Assembly (NCBI GenBank): GCA_910588855.1
Contig: CAJUSR010000007.1
Span: 1-64,000 of the forward strand
DNA length: 64,000 bases
Reading direction: 5' to 3'
DNA from: an uncultured Kineothrix sp.
GTDB lineage: Bacteria > Bacillota > Clostridia > Lachnospirales > Lachnospiraceae
The translations under genes and the position numbers were made by a program. Shown here piece by piece: positions 42,512 to 51,649 of this stretch. Position 1 is the stretch's first letter. Each line of letters starts with the position of its first letter. Below the pieces are notes generated by a model that had not been told where the DNA came from, did not search any database, and was given only the letters and a program-made list of their open reading frames with translations.

Positions 42512-45500
42512 ATGCCAAAAAGGACAGATATTCGTAAGGTACTTATTATCGGCTCAGGCCCTATTATTATCGGACAGGCCTGTGAATTTGATTATTCAGG
42601 AACGCAGGCCTGTAAAGCGCTTCGTAAGCTGGGCTATGAAATTGTATTGGTTAATTCCAATCCGGCAACGATTATGACAGACCCGGAAACGGCAGACGTA
42701 ACTTATATTGAGCCGCTGAATGTAGAGCGGCTGACACAGATTATCGAAAAAGAACGCCCAGACGCTCTGCTTCCCAACTTGGGAGGACAGTCCGGGCTTA
42801 ATTTGTGCGCGGAATTAAATAAAGCAGGGGTTTTGGATAAATATAACGTAAAAATTATCGGTGTACAGGCTGACGCCATCGAAAGAGGGGAAGACCGAAT
42901 TGAATTTAAAAAGACGATGAACAGCTTGGGTATTGAAATGGCGCGCAGCGAGGTGGCATATTCCGTAGAGGAAGCGCTCGCAATTGCAGAAAAGCTGGGC
43001 TATCCGGTGGTACTTCGTCCCGCTTATACGATGGGGGGCGCCGGAGGCGGATTAGTATATAATAAGGAAGAGTTAAAAACAGTCTGTGCCAGAGGGCTGC
43101 AGGCTAGCCTGGTAGGACAGGTTCTGGTAGAGGAATCCATTTTAGGATGGGAAGAGCTGGAACTGGAAGTTGTCCGGGATGCCGACAATAATATTATTAC
43201 CGTATGTTTTATCGAAAATATAGACCCTTTGGGTGTGCATACCGGCGATTCTTTCTGTGCGGCGCCAATGCTGACGATTTCCGAAGAATGCCAGAGAAGG
43301 CTGCAGGAGCAGGCTTATAAAATAGTAGAATCCGTTCAGGTAATCGGCGGAACCAATGTACAGTTCGCCCATGACCCTGTTTCAGACCGTATCATTGTTA
43401 TTGAAATCAATCCACGGACATCCCGTTCTTCCGCGTTGGCTTCTAAGGCCACCGGTTTTCCCATTGCACTTGTCTCCGCTATGCTTGCCGCAGGCCTCAC
43501 ATTGAAGGATATTCCCTGCGGAAAATACGGTACATTGGACAAATATGTGCCGGATGGCGATTATGTAGTAATTAAATTTGCCCGCTGGGCATTTGAAAAG
43601 TTTAAAGGCGTGGAGGATAAGTTAGGAACCCAGATGAGGGCGGTAGGGGAAGTAATGAGTATCGGTAAGAGCTACAAAGAAGCTTTCCAGAAAGCTATCC
43701 GGTCTTTGGAGACAGGGCGTTATGGGCTGGGACATGTGAAAGGTTTTGATGTGCTGTCGAAAGCAGAACTGCTGCATCGTTTGATAATTCCTTCCAGCGA
43801 GCGCCATTTCCTCATGTATGAAGCTCTCAGGAAGGGCGCTACAGTAGAAGAAATTTATGAAATTACAAAAATAAAAGCTTATTTTATAGAGCAGATGAAA
43901 GAACTGGTTGAAGAGGAAGAAGCACTTCTGAAATACAAAGGAAGTATGCCGGAATCTGCCATGTTAATAGCAGCTAAAAAAGACGGTTTTTCGGATAAAT
44001 ATTTAAGCCGGATTTTGGAGATTGAGGAAGAAGATATCCGTAACCGCCGTATAGAATTGGGTGTGGAAGAGACGTGGGAAAGCGTCCATGTGAGCGGAAC
44101 GCAGGACAGCGCTTATTATTACTCTACTTATAATGGGGAAGATAAAAACCCGGTTTCTTCGGATAAGCCCAAGATTATGATATTGGGCGGCGGGCCGAAC
44201 CGTATCGGACAGGGGATTGAATTTGATTATTGCTGTGTCCATGCATCAATGGCATTGAAAAAGCTGGGATTTGAAACGATTATCGTAAACTGTAACCCGG
44301 AAACGGTATCCACCGATTATGATACTTCCGATAAACTTTATTTTGAGCCATTGACATTGGAAGATGTCTTAAGCATTTACAGGAAAGAACAGCCATTAGG
44401 GGTGATTGCCCAATTCGGCGGCCAGACACCGTTGAATCTGGCGGCAGAGCTGGAGAAAAATGGGGTGAAGATATTAGGAACTTCCCCTTCGGTTATAGAT
44501 TTGGCTGAGGACAGGGATCAGTTCCGTGAAATGATGGATAAGCTGGGGATTCCTATGCCGGAATCCGGCATGGCAACCACGGTGGAAGAAGCGGTTTCCA
44601 TTGCTGGAAGAATCGGTTATCCGGTTATGGTGCGCCCTTCCTATGTTTTGGGAGGCCGGGGCATGGAAGTGGTGTATGACGATATAAGCATGACGGAATA
44701 TATGAATGCGGCAGTAGGGGTAACACCGGACCGCCCGATTCTGATTGACAGGTTTTTGAACCATGCTTTAGAATGCGAGGCGGATGCTATCAGCGATGGT
44801 ACCCATGCTTTTGTTCCGGCAGTTATGGAGCATATTGAGTTGGCAGGTATCCACTCCGGGGACTCTGCCTGCATTATCCCTTCGGTGCATATATCCGATG
44901 AAAATGTGGAAACCATTAAGGAATACACGAGGAAAATCGCCGAAGAAATGCATGTCAGAGGGCTTATGAATATGCAGTATGCCATCGAAAACGGTAAGGT
45001 TTTCGTATTGGAAGCAAACCCAAGGGCATCCCGTACCGTACCGTTGGTTTCCAAAGTCTGCAATATCCGTATGGTACCTTTGGCGACGGATATTATTACA
45101 TCGGAGATTACCGGACGTCCATCGCCGATTTTAGGGCTGAAGGAACAGGTTATTCCAAACTATGGGGTAAAAGAAGCAGTATTTCCTTTTAACATGTTCC
45201 AAGAGGTGGATCCGATACTGGGCCCGGAAATGCGTTCTACCGGAGAGGTACTTGGTTTATCCGCGTCTTATGGGGAGGCTTTCTTTAAGGCGCAGGAAGC
45301 TGCCCAGGCAAAACTTCCGCTGGAAGGGACTGTGCTGATATCCGTGAACGATAAGGATAAGAGTGAAGTAATCGAAGCGGTCAGAAGCTTTGCCAATGAC
45401 GGTTTCCGGATTGTGGCTACAGGAGGCACTTATGATTTGATTGTGGCTGCAGGAATCCCGGCGGTAAAAGTGAAGAAGCTGTACGAAGGCCGGCCGAATA

Positions 45501-45736
45501 TCGGGGATATGATTACCAATGGGGATATCCAGTTAGTGGTAAATTCGCCGATTGGCAAAGACGGCGCCCATGACGACAGTTATTTGAGGAAGGCAGCGAT
45601 TAAAGCAAAAGTGCCTTATTTCACCACGGTTGCTGCGGCGAGAGTGACGGCGGAAGGGATACATTATGTAAAGACCCATAAAAGCAGCGAACTGAAATCT
45701 TTGCAGGCGTTGCACAATGAAATTCATGATAAATAG
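42512..45736 (+). CDS. carB: Carbamoyl-phosphate synthase, large subunit
   Basis: The 1074-residue protein has the full two-half layout: first ATP-grasp synthetase ('KVLIIGSGPIIIGQACEFDYSG', 'MTDPETADVTYIEPL', 'LRPAYTMGGAGGG'), an oligomerization region, a second ATP-grasp half ('PNRIGQGIEFDYCCVHAS', 'VRPSYVLGGRGMEVVY') and the C-terminal methylglyoxal-synthase-like regulatory domain ('GFRIVATGGTYDLI', 'NGDIQLVVNSPIGK'). It makes carbamoyl phosphate for pyrimidines and arginine. GCAGGAGG precedes the ATG. The small subunit gene carA is not adjacent, although the enzyme needs it for glutamine hydrolysis. Confidence 0.98.
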   Translation: MPKRTDIRKVLIIGSGPIIIGQACEFDYSGTQACKALRKLGYEIVLVNSNPATIMTDPETADVTYIEPLNVERLTQIIEKERPDALLPNLGGQSGLNLCAELNKAGVLDKYNVKIIGVQADAIERGEDRIEFKKTMNSLGIEMARSEVAYSVEEALAIAEKLGYPVVLRPAYTMGGAGGGLVYNKEELKTVCARGLQASLVGQVLVEESILGWEELELEVVRDADNNIITVCFIENIDPLGVHTGDSFCAAPMLTISEECQRRLQEQAYKIVESVQVIGGTNVQFAHDPVSDRIIVIEINPRTSRSSALASKATGFPIALVSAMLAAGLTLKDIPCGKYGTLDKYVPDGDYVVIKFARWAFEKFKGVEDKLGTQMRAVGEVMSIGKSYKEAFQKAIRSLETGRYGLGHVKGFDVLSKAELLHRLIIPSSERHFLMYEALRKGATVEEIYEITKIKAYFIEQMKELVEEEEALLKYKGSMPESAMLIAAKKDGFSDKYLSRILEIEEEDIRNRRIELGVEETWESVHVSGTQDSAYYYSTYNGEDKNPVSSDKPKIMILGGGPNRIGQGIEFDYCCVHASMALKKLGFETIIVNCNPETVSTDYDTSDKLYFEPLTLEDVLSIYRKEQPLGVIAQFGGQTPLNLAAELEKNGVKILGTSPSVIDLAEDRDQFREMMDKLGIPMPESGMATTVEEAVSIAGRIGYPVMVRPSYVLGGRGMEVVYDDISMTEYMNAAVGVTPDRPILIDRFLNHALECEADAISDGTHAFVPAVMEHIELAGIHSGDSACIIPSVHISDENVETIKEYTRKIAEEMHVRGLMNMQYAIENGKVFVLEANPRASRTVPLVSKVCNIRMVPLATDIITSEITGRPSPILGLKEQVIPNYGVKEAVFPFNMFQEVDPILGPEMRSTGEVLGLSASYGEAFFKAQEAAQAKLPLEGTVLISVNDKDKSEVIEAVRSFANDGFRIVATGGTYDLIVAAGIPAVKVKKLYEGRPNIGDMITNGDIQLVVNSPIGKDGAHDDSYLRKAAIKAKVPYFTTVAAARVTAEGIHYVKTHKSSELKSLQALHNEIHDK

Positions 45737-45836
45737 AGCGGAACAATCAATTTCCGGTTTGTGTCCGCGCGGAATCCGCAAACTGGAAAGCTAAATGGGC
45801 TTTATGCAACAAAGCCGCGCAGAAATGGGGTAAAAG

Positions 45837-46550
45837 ATGAAAATGTTATCATTGGAACAAGAGTTGAAAGATAATGCCTATCCGGGCAGGGGAATCGTTA
45901 TCGGCAAGAGCGAGGACGGAATGAAAGCAGTTACCGCATATTTTATTATGGGGAGAAGCTCCAATAGCCGGAACCGTATTTTTGTAGGGGAAGGGGAAGG
46001 AATCCGGACGGAAGCTTTTGATGCGTCCAAATTAGAAGACCCGAGCCTTATTATATATGCCCCGGTCAGGGTATTAGGCGGGAAGACCATTGTGACAAAC
46101 GGAGACCAGACAGATACCGTATATCAAGGGCTGGAAAGCGGGATGAGCTTTGAGGAGTCGTTAAGAAGCCGCAAGTTTGAGCCGGACGGACCGAATTATA
46201 CACCAAGGATTTCAGGGGTTATTTGCGTGGAAAACGGTCGGTTTGACTATGCCATGTCCATTTTGAAAAGCAATAACGGAAATCCGGATGCCTGCCTTAG
46301 ATATACGTTTTCCTATGAGAATCCGGCAGCGGGGGAAGGGCATTTTATACATACCTATATGCATGACGGAAATCCGCTGCCAAGTTTTGAAGGGGAGCCG
46401 AAGCTGGTTGGGATATCCGGCGGCATTGATGAATTTACGGAAAACCTGTGGAAGTGTCTGAATGAGGAAAATAAGGTGTCTTTGTTTGTAAGATATATCG
46501 ATATTGCTACGGGAACTTATGAGACCAGGATTGTAAATAAAAACCACTAG
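45837..46550 (+). CDS. IMP cyclohydrolase, PurO-like
   Basis: The 237-residue protein has the features of the archaeal-type IMP cyclohydrolase: 'YPGRGIVIGKSEDG', 'VTAYFIMGRSSNSRNRIF', 'DPSLIIYAPVRV' and 'NYTPRISGVI'. It closes FAICAR to IMP, the last step of purine synthesis, which most bacteria do with the PurH N-terminal domain. The AICAR transformylase is encoded separately just downstream (46799). The start follows GGGGTAAAAG. The two genes are now separated by a MITE insertion. Confidence 0.88.
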   Translation: MKMLSLEQELKDNAYPGRGIVIGKSEDGMKAVTAYFIMGRSSNSRNRIFVGEGEGIRTEAFDASKLEDPSLIIYAPVRVLGGKTIVTNGDQTDTVYQGLESGMSFEESLRSRKFEPDGPNYTPRISGVICVENGRFDYAMSILKSNNGNPDACLRYTFSYENPAAGEGHFIHTYMHDGNPLPSFEGEPKLVGISGGIDEFTENLWKCLNEENKVSLFVRYIDIATGTYETRIVNKNH

Positions 46551-46559
46551 AGATAAGAG

Positions 46560-46753
46560 CAATATCATTTAGTTAACGGTACCGGACGCAGTGAGGAACA
46601 TAAAATGCTCCGTCACCACGCTTTCGCTCGGTAAAAAGCGTAACGGACACTAAACTCGTGAGGAACCTCGTTAAGTGCCGACGCTTTTTAACGGGTTCCT
46701 TGAGCATTTTATGTTCCTCACGATTGAATCAAGGCACTAACTAAATGACATTG
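46560..46753. mobile_element. 194-bp MITE, family 2 copy b, with exact 10-bp target duplication
   Basis: The element starts CAATATCATTTAGTTA and ends TAACTAAATGACATTG. It is flanked by GAGATAAGAG at 46550-46559 and 46754-46763, an exact duplication. Its sequence differs from the copy at 21883-22076 by only a few bases over 194, so transposition was recent. It lies between the two purine genes and could act as a terminator through its CGTTTTTTAACG-like core. Confidence 0.92.
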
Positions 46754-46798
46754 GAGATAAGAGGATATTTTGGTATAGGAAAGGATTGGGTACAAAAA

Positions 46799-47977
46799 AT
46801 GAATGAGATACAATTAAAATATGGATGTAACCCGAATCAGAAGCCGTCAAGGATATATATGGAAGACGGGAGCAGTTTGCCGGTTTCTGTTTTAAACGGC
46901 ACTCCGGGTTATATTAATTTTTTGGATGCTTTTAACGGATGGCAGCTTGTGAAGGAATTGAAAGAAGCGACGGGGCTTCCGGCAGCAGCTTCCTTTAAAC
47001 ATGTATCCCCGGCAGGGGCAGCGGTGGGATTGCCGCTGGACGATACGTTAGCGAAGATTTACTGGGTGGATGATTTGGGCGATTTATCCCCGCTGGCATG
47101 TGCCTATGCCAGGGCGAGAGGGGCAGATAGGATGTCTTCTTTCGGTGATTTCATCGCTTTGTCGGATGAATGTGATGCGGATACGGCGAGGCTGATTAAG
47201 CGGGAGGTGTCCGATGGCGTGATTGCCCCTGGCTACACGGAAGAGGCGCTGGAACTGCTGAAAGCGAAGAAGAAAGGGAACTATAATGTAATCCAAATCG
47301 ATGCTTCTTATGTGCCGGCGGCTATTGAAAGAAAGCAGGTGTTTGGCATTACCTTTGAACAGGGGCGCAATGAGCTGGATATCAACGGGGGCCTTTTGTC
47401 CAATGTGGTGACCGATAATAAGGAGATTCCGGCAGAATCGTTGATGGATTTAAAAATTGCTTTGATTACGTTGAAATATACTCAGTCCAATTCCGTGTGC
47501 TATGTGAAGGGCGGGCAGGCTATCGGCATCGGTGCAGGGCAGCAGTCTCGGATTCACTGTACCAGATTGGCGGGACAGAAAGCGGACAATTGGTATCTGC
47601 GTCAGGCTCCTCAAGTTATGGGGCTTAAGTTTTTGGATTCCCTTGGCAGGGCAGACAGGGATAACGCCATTGACGTATATATTGGGGATGAATATGAAGA
47701 TGTCTTGCGCGAGGGTGAATGGCAGAAGCGTTTTCAGGAAAAACCGCCGGTATTTACAAGGGAAGAAAAGCGTGCATGGCTGGACGGGAATAAGGATGTG
47801 GCTTTGGGCTCCGATGCATTTTTCCCATTTTCCGATAATATTGAGAGGGCGTATAAAAGCGGCGTGAAATATATTGCCCAGCCGGGCGGTTCGGTAAGGG
47901 ATGACTTGGTCATCGAATGCTGCGATAAATACGGCATGGCTATGGTGTTCACAGGAATCCGCCTGTTCCACCATTGA
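46799..47977 (+). CDS. Stand-alone AICAR transformylase (PurH C-terminal type)
   Basis: The 392-residue protein corresponds only to the formyltransferase part of PurH: 'LKYGCNPNQKPSRIY', 'AASFKHVSPAGAAVG' (with the conserved Lys-His pair), 'KYTQSNSVCYVKGGQAIGIGAGQQSRIHCTRLA' and 'YIAQPGGSVRDDLVIECCDKYGMAM'. It transfers a formyl group from 10-formyl-THF to AICAR; IMP cyclohydrolase is supplied by the gene at 45837. I set the start at 46799, after AGGAAAGGA; the longer frame reaches back into the MITE end. Confidence 0.93.
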   Translation: MNEIQLKYGCNPNQKPSRIYMEDGSSLPVSVLNGTPGYINFLDAFNGWQLVKELKEATGLPAAASFKHVSPAGAAVGLPLDDTLAKIYWVDDLGDLSPLACAYARARGADRMSSFGDFIALSDECDADTARLIKREVSDGVIAPGYTEEALELLKAKKKGNYNVIQIDASYVPAAIERKQVFGITFEQGRNELDINGGLLSNVVTDNKEIPAESLMDLKIALITLKYTQSNSVCYVKGGQAIGIGAGQQSRIHCTRLAGQKADNWYLRQAPQVMGLKFLDSLGRADRDNAIDVYIGDEYEDVLREGEWQKRFQEKPPVFTREEKRAWLDGNKDVALGSDAFFPFSDNIERAYKSGVKYIAQPGGSVRDDLVIECCDKYGMAMVFTGIRLFHH

Positions 47978-48080
47978 TGCGTTAAAGGTAAATATTTTCC
48001 CAAAAGAAGCCGATATACATGGTAGATACTGGAAATTTCAAAACGGAGTTTGAAGAGCGGATTCAAGGAGGATGAAAGCT

Positions 48081-48887
48081 ATGGATATGAATGGGATAAA
48101 CCAAAGCGCTTATGTCAATTCCATTGTGTCGGAATATCAGAATACCAGAAGCAATGGCATCAAAGATGAAAAGGTGAATAAGCAAAAAGGTAGCGCATCG
48201 GAGAAATTAAACGATGTGAAAGGCAGGACAATCGGGGAACCGAAACTCAGCGATAAGGCATTGAAATATTATGAAAAGCTGAAAAAGAAATTCTCCAATA
48301 TGGATTTTATTCTTGTTTCCCCTGAGAAAAAAGCGGAAGCGGAGCGGAATAAAGGCATGTATGCCAGCAGCAAAGAATTGCTGGTATTGATTGATTCGGA
48401 TAAGATTGAACGGATGGCGGAAGATGAGGAATACCGCAAGAAATACGAAGGGATTCTGTCGAATGCAACTTCCCAGATGCAGATTATGAAACAGAAGCTT
48501 GGAACGAATGCGAATAAGGTAAGCTCCTTTGGGATGTCTTTTGACGATCATGGAAATGCATCTTTCTTCGCTGTAGTGGATAAGTCGTTGGCAAAGCAGA
48601 GGGAAAGGATTGCAGCGAAACGGGAAGAAAACCTTAAGGCAAAGAAACAAGAAGCAAAAAAGGCGGAGAAGAGGAAGGCCGAAGAGCGGGCGGAGGCAAG
48701 GCGTGCCGGGTCTGAGGAAGACGAGGAAGTGAAGATGATTGACAAAACGGACAAAGTGACCGTTACCGCCAAGTCTTGGGATGAACTTTTCAGAAAGATT
48801 GACGATGTAATCATGACGGGCATGGCCGATGGCTTAATGACGGCAAGTGAACGCAACATTGGGCAGAATTTTGATTTTGCATTATAA
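48081..48887 (+). CDS. DUF6033 family protein
   Basis: The 268-residue protein starts MDMNGINQSAYVN, has a conserved middle with 'LSDKALKYYEKLKKKFSNMDFILVS' and 'YASSKELLVLIDSDKIERMA', a Lys/Glu/Ala coiled coil (about 175-220) and a tail 'SWDELFRKIDDVIMTGMADGLMTASERNIGQNF'. This matches a Lachnospiraceae family of unknown function (DUF6033). No signal peptide or membrane helix is seen. The Met at 48081 is 9 bases after AAGGAGG; the one at 48072 is too close. Confidence 0.75.
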   Translation: MDMNGINQSAYVNSIVSEYQNTRSNGIKDEKVNKQKGSASEKLNDVKGRTIGEPKLSDKALKYYEKLKKKFSNMDFILVSPEKKAEAERNKGMYASSKELLVLIDSDKIERMAEDEEYRKKYEGILSNATSQMQIMKQKLGTNANKVSSFGMSFDDHGNASFFAVVDKSLAKQRERIAAKREENLKAKKQEAKKAEKRKAEERAEARRAGSEEDEEVKMIDKTDKVTVTAKSWDELFRKIDDVIMTGMADGLMTASERNIGQNFDFAL

Positions 48888-48916
48888 AAAACAGGCTGAA
48901 AGGCTTGATAAGTAGG

Positions 48917-48966
48917 AAAAACCAGTGCTTGGGAACCGAATGTGGTTTCGGGGCGCTGGTTTTTAT
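48917..48966 (+). terminator. Terminator after the DUF6033 gene
   Basis: AAAAACCAGTGC (48917-48928) pairs with GCGCTGGTTTTT (48953-48964); an inner GGGAACC / GGTTTC stem extends it. From here to 49218 only a short GTGTCCGGCAGTGG piece of family 1 (near 49000) and a GCGGATAGGAATCCGC hairpin are seen. Confidence 0.8.
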
Positions 48967-49218
48967 TACGTCCTGTTCTTTGGGTATATGAGTGAAAAGT
49001 GTGTCCGGCAGTGGTCTTACTACCAAAATACGACTGTGGAAGTATAGATTTTTCAGGGGAATTAGGGTAAATTACATGCATAGCCGGCTATTTGCTATGC
49101 GGATAGGAATCCGCTTGGCAGGATACCCTCATTGAGGGAAAATGGTAAGTAAGTTGGGCGGTTGGGATTAGTTTTGCAAACGCCTGTAATGAAAGAGGAA
49201 AGAAAGGAGAGTTTAGGT

Positions 49219-49737
49219 ATGGCATGGTTGTTTTTTGTAGCGATGATGGTATTCATCATATGTTGGGCAGGGATAATGGCAGGATGGGGGAACTTTTGGG
49301 TGATGTTTGATTTCCCGAGCTTGATGATGGTAGCACTGATAGGGATAAGTACATTGGCGGCTTCCGGGCTTTGGAAGGATTTCCTGAATGCGTTCAGGCT
49401 GGCGGTAGGAAAAAGGAAAAATGCAGGATTGTCGGAATGGAAGAGGGCAAAAGAAGCGGTGGAGCTGTTTATGAAGGCGGTAAAATACGGTGGATTTTTT
49501 ATTGCATTGATGGAATTTGTTAATTTGTACAATACCCCGGATGACCCGTGGATATGGAGGGCAAATCTGGTGGTCATGTCGCTGGTGGTGCTGTATGCCT
49601 TTGGAATAAATGTGTTGCTTTTACCCATTAGGAGCAGGTTAAGTGTAAACGTAATTGAATATATGCAGAACGGGGAGGAATATGAGGATAATAAAGATAA
49701 TGTGGATATGGAAAGTATAAAAAAGGATAAGGGATAA
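49219..49737 (+). CDS. Membrane protein, MotA/ExbB-like N-terminus
   Basis: The 172-residue protein has four hydrophobic segments: residues 2-20, 30-48, a third near 95-110 and a fourth near 125-145. The stretch 'FDFPSLMMVALIGIS' resembles the second helix of MotA-type stator proteins ('DxPSLxxVxG'), but the cytoplasmic domain is short and the tail is acidic. It could be a stator-like subunit or an unrelated small membrane protein. The start at 49219 has AAAGGAGAG upstream. It forms an operon with the next gene (34-base gap). Confidence 0.6.
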   Translation: MAWLFFVAMMVFIICWAGIMAGWGNFWVMFDFPSLMMVALIGISTLAASGLWKDFLNAFRLAVGKRKNAGLSEWKRAKEAVELFMKAVKYGGFFIALMEFVNLYNTPDDPWIWRANLVVMSLVVLYAFGINVLLLPIRSRLSVNVIEYMQNGEEYEDNKDNVDMESIKKDKG

Positions 49738-49771
49738 AAGAGGAAAACATAAAAAGAAAGATAGGTGTGCC

Positions 49772-50398
49772 ATGAAAATTGGGAAAAGGATAATGGCTGT
49801 CTTGTTATATCTTGCTTTGGTGTCTTTGCTCCTTGGATTCCGGATAAAGGAACTTCTGGATTTGAGGCAATTGATACTGGTATTGGCGGGCGGAAGCCTT
49901 CTCTATCTTTCCGGTATGGAAAAGGGTGATTTCAAGGGCCGGAAGGGGATAGATTATGGATTGTTTGCTATGGATGCGGTATACGCAAGCCTTATGGAAA
50001 CTTTTATCCTGCTATTTATAATGCTTTCCGGAGGGGAAACGGTAAAGCAGGGCGAAAATGGAACGCCCGGTCTGCTCATGCAGAATATCGCCAAGAATAT
50101 GCGGCCTCTTTTTTATGGAATCTGCATATGGATAATATTTGGGAACGGCCAGGGGAGGCGGACAAAAGGGGATGAAAGAACATGGACGGCGCAGGAGTCT
50201 TATGAAAGGTTTCTGGAGCTTGGGCTCACAAGGCGGGAAGCAGAGGTGGCAGTGCATATCGGAAAAGGGTTAAGCAACAAGGAAATTGCAATGGAATTAA
50301 GTATTAGCGAGACGACGGTGAAAAAACATGTATCCAATATCTTTGAAAAATTAGGAGTGGAAAAACGTCAGGAAATCAGGGAAAGGTTGACGTTGTGA
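49772..50398 (+). CDS. Membrane-anchored LuxR-type HTH regulator
   Basis: The 208-residue protein has about four N-terminal hydrophobic segments (residues 7-24, 33-48, 66-88, 110-126) and a C-terminal LuxR/FixJ DNA-binding domain 'LTRREAEVAVHIGKGLSNKEIAMELSISETTVKKHVSNIFEKLGV' (in parts, residues about 150-195). There is no receiver domain. A membrane-bound one-component regulator is the simplest reading. Its operon partner is the MotA-like membrane protein, which may be sensor or target. Confidence 0.88.
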   Translation: MKIGKRIMAVLLYLALVSLLLGFRIKELLDLRQLILVLAGGSLLYLSGMEKGDFKGRKGIDYGLFAMDAVYASLMETFILLFIMLSGGETVKQGENGTPGLLMQNIAKNMRPLFYGICIWIIFGNGQGRRTKGDERTWTAQESYERFLELGLTRREAEVAVHIGKGLSNKEIAMELSISETTVKKHVSNIFEKLGVEKRQEIRERLTL

Positions 50399-50553
50399 AG
50401 CGGATGTGGCATTATGGAAATAAGGGTTACATCATGGGTGTATAAGGGCAGACGGATTGCCGTAAGATGCGGAATATCGGTTGGTAATGATGGAACGGTA
50501 TGTCATCCGTCCGGCTGCCTGCATGACAAAATAAAGAAAGAGAGGGTACTGTT

Positions 50554-51465
50554 ATGAGACTAGTAACGCGTTCGGATTTTGACGGCCTTGCCTGCGGGGC
50601 ACTGCTGAAAGAGGCAGGGATTATCGACCATTGGAAGTTTGCCCATCCCAAGGATTTGCAGGATGGATTGGTGGAGGTTACGGAGGACGACTGCCTTGCC
50701 AATGTACCGTATGTAGAAGGCTGCGGGCTTTGGTTCGACCATCATTCCAGTGAATTTGAGAGGAATCAATTGGAAGGGAAGTATAAAGGGGAGAGCCGGA
50801 TTGCACCTTCCTGTGCCAGGATTATTTATGAATATTACGGCGGAAAGGAAAGATTCCCCCAGTTTGATGATATGATGGAAGCGGTAGATAAAGTGGATTC
50901 CGGCAATTTGACAATTGATGAGATTCAGAACCCGAAGGGCTGGATATTGGTGGGCTTTTTGATGGATCCCAGGACAGGGCTTGGGAGATGGAGGAATTTT
51001 ACCATTTCCAATTATCAATTGATGGAAAAACTTATTGATGCTTGCCGCACGATGACGACGGATGAAATCCTTTCCTTGCCGGATGTAAAGGAAAGAATTG
51101 ATATTTATTTTGAGCAGGCGGAAAAATTTAAAGAAATGGTAAGGGCAAATACACGGGTGGAAAAGGATGTGATTATTTCAGACCTTAGAGCCGTGGACCC
51201 GATTTATTCCGGGAACCGGTTCATGATTTACAGCATGTATCCGGAACAGAACATTTCGGCATGGATTGTCAGCGGAAAAGGTGGAGTTGGATGTTCGGTG
51301 GCCGTGGGCTACAGCGTATTAAACAGGACTTCCAATGTAAATGTGGGAAGGCTGATGCTAAAATACGGCGGCGGTGGCCATAAGGCTGTGGGAACCTGTC
51401 AGTTTAAGGATGAAGATATTGATAGGTTGCTGCCGGAGTTGTTGGATGAGTTGGTGAAGGGGTGA
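50554..51465 (+). CDS. DHH family phosphoesterase
   Basis: The 303-residue protein has the DHH superfamily metal motifs in order: TRSDFDGLACG (motif I), the DHH triad in WFDHHSSEF, 'DKVDSG' and the DHHA1-type end 'GRLMLKYGGGGHKAVGTCQF'. Relatives are oligoribonucleases, c-di-AMP phosphodiesterases and exopolyphosphatases; sequence alone does not decide the substrate. It has no PAS or GGDEF domain, so it is not GdpP. AAAGAGAGGG precedes the ATG. It is monocistronic and a palindrome follows 31 bases after the stop. Confidence 0.9.
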   Translation: MRLVTRSDFDGLACGALLKEAGIIDHWKFAHPKDLQDGLVEVTEDDCLANVPYVEGCGLWFDHHSSEFERNQLEGKYKGESRIAPSCARIIYEYYGGKERFPQFDDMMEAVDKVDSGNLTIDEIQNPKGWILVGFLMDPRTGLGRWRNFTISNYQLMEKLIDACRTMTTDEILSLPDVKERIDIYFEQAEKFKEMVRANTRVEKDVIISDLRAVDPIYSGNRFMIYSMYPEQNISAWIVSGKGGVGCSVAVGYSVLNRTSNVNVGRLMLKYGGGGHKAVGTCQFKDEDIDRLLPELLDELVKG

Positions 51466-51496
51466 TTTTTTTTAGGGGGACGGAGGAACGGAGGAC

Positions 51497-51633
51497 GTCC
51501 GCAGCTAAGTATAGTGCCATTCAGACGCGCTTTCGCTCGGAAAAAAACGCAGCGGTACTAATGCGCCATAATACGGCGCATAAGGACCGGCGTTTTTTTA
51601 ACGGTCTGAATGGCACTATACTTAGCTGCGGAC
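51497..51633. mobile_element. 137-bp palindrome sharing the family 2 core
   Basis: The arms are perfect 30-bp inverted repeats starting GTCCGCAGCTAAGTATAGTG. The inside holds GCTTTCGCTCGG, AAAAA, CGG, ACTAA, a TGCGCC/GGCGCA hairpin, TAAGG, CCGGCG, TTTTTTTAACGG: the same order as in the 194-bp MITEs, but the arms are unrelated to theirs. It could be a relative of family 2 or a strong terminator for the DHH gene. No flanking duplication is seen. Confidence 0.75.
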
Positions 51634-51649
51634 TGGTTGCTCCGGTAGA

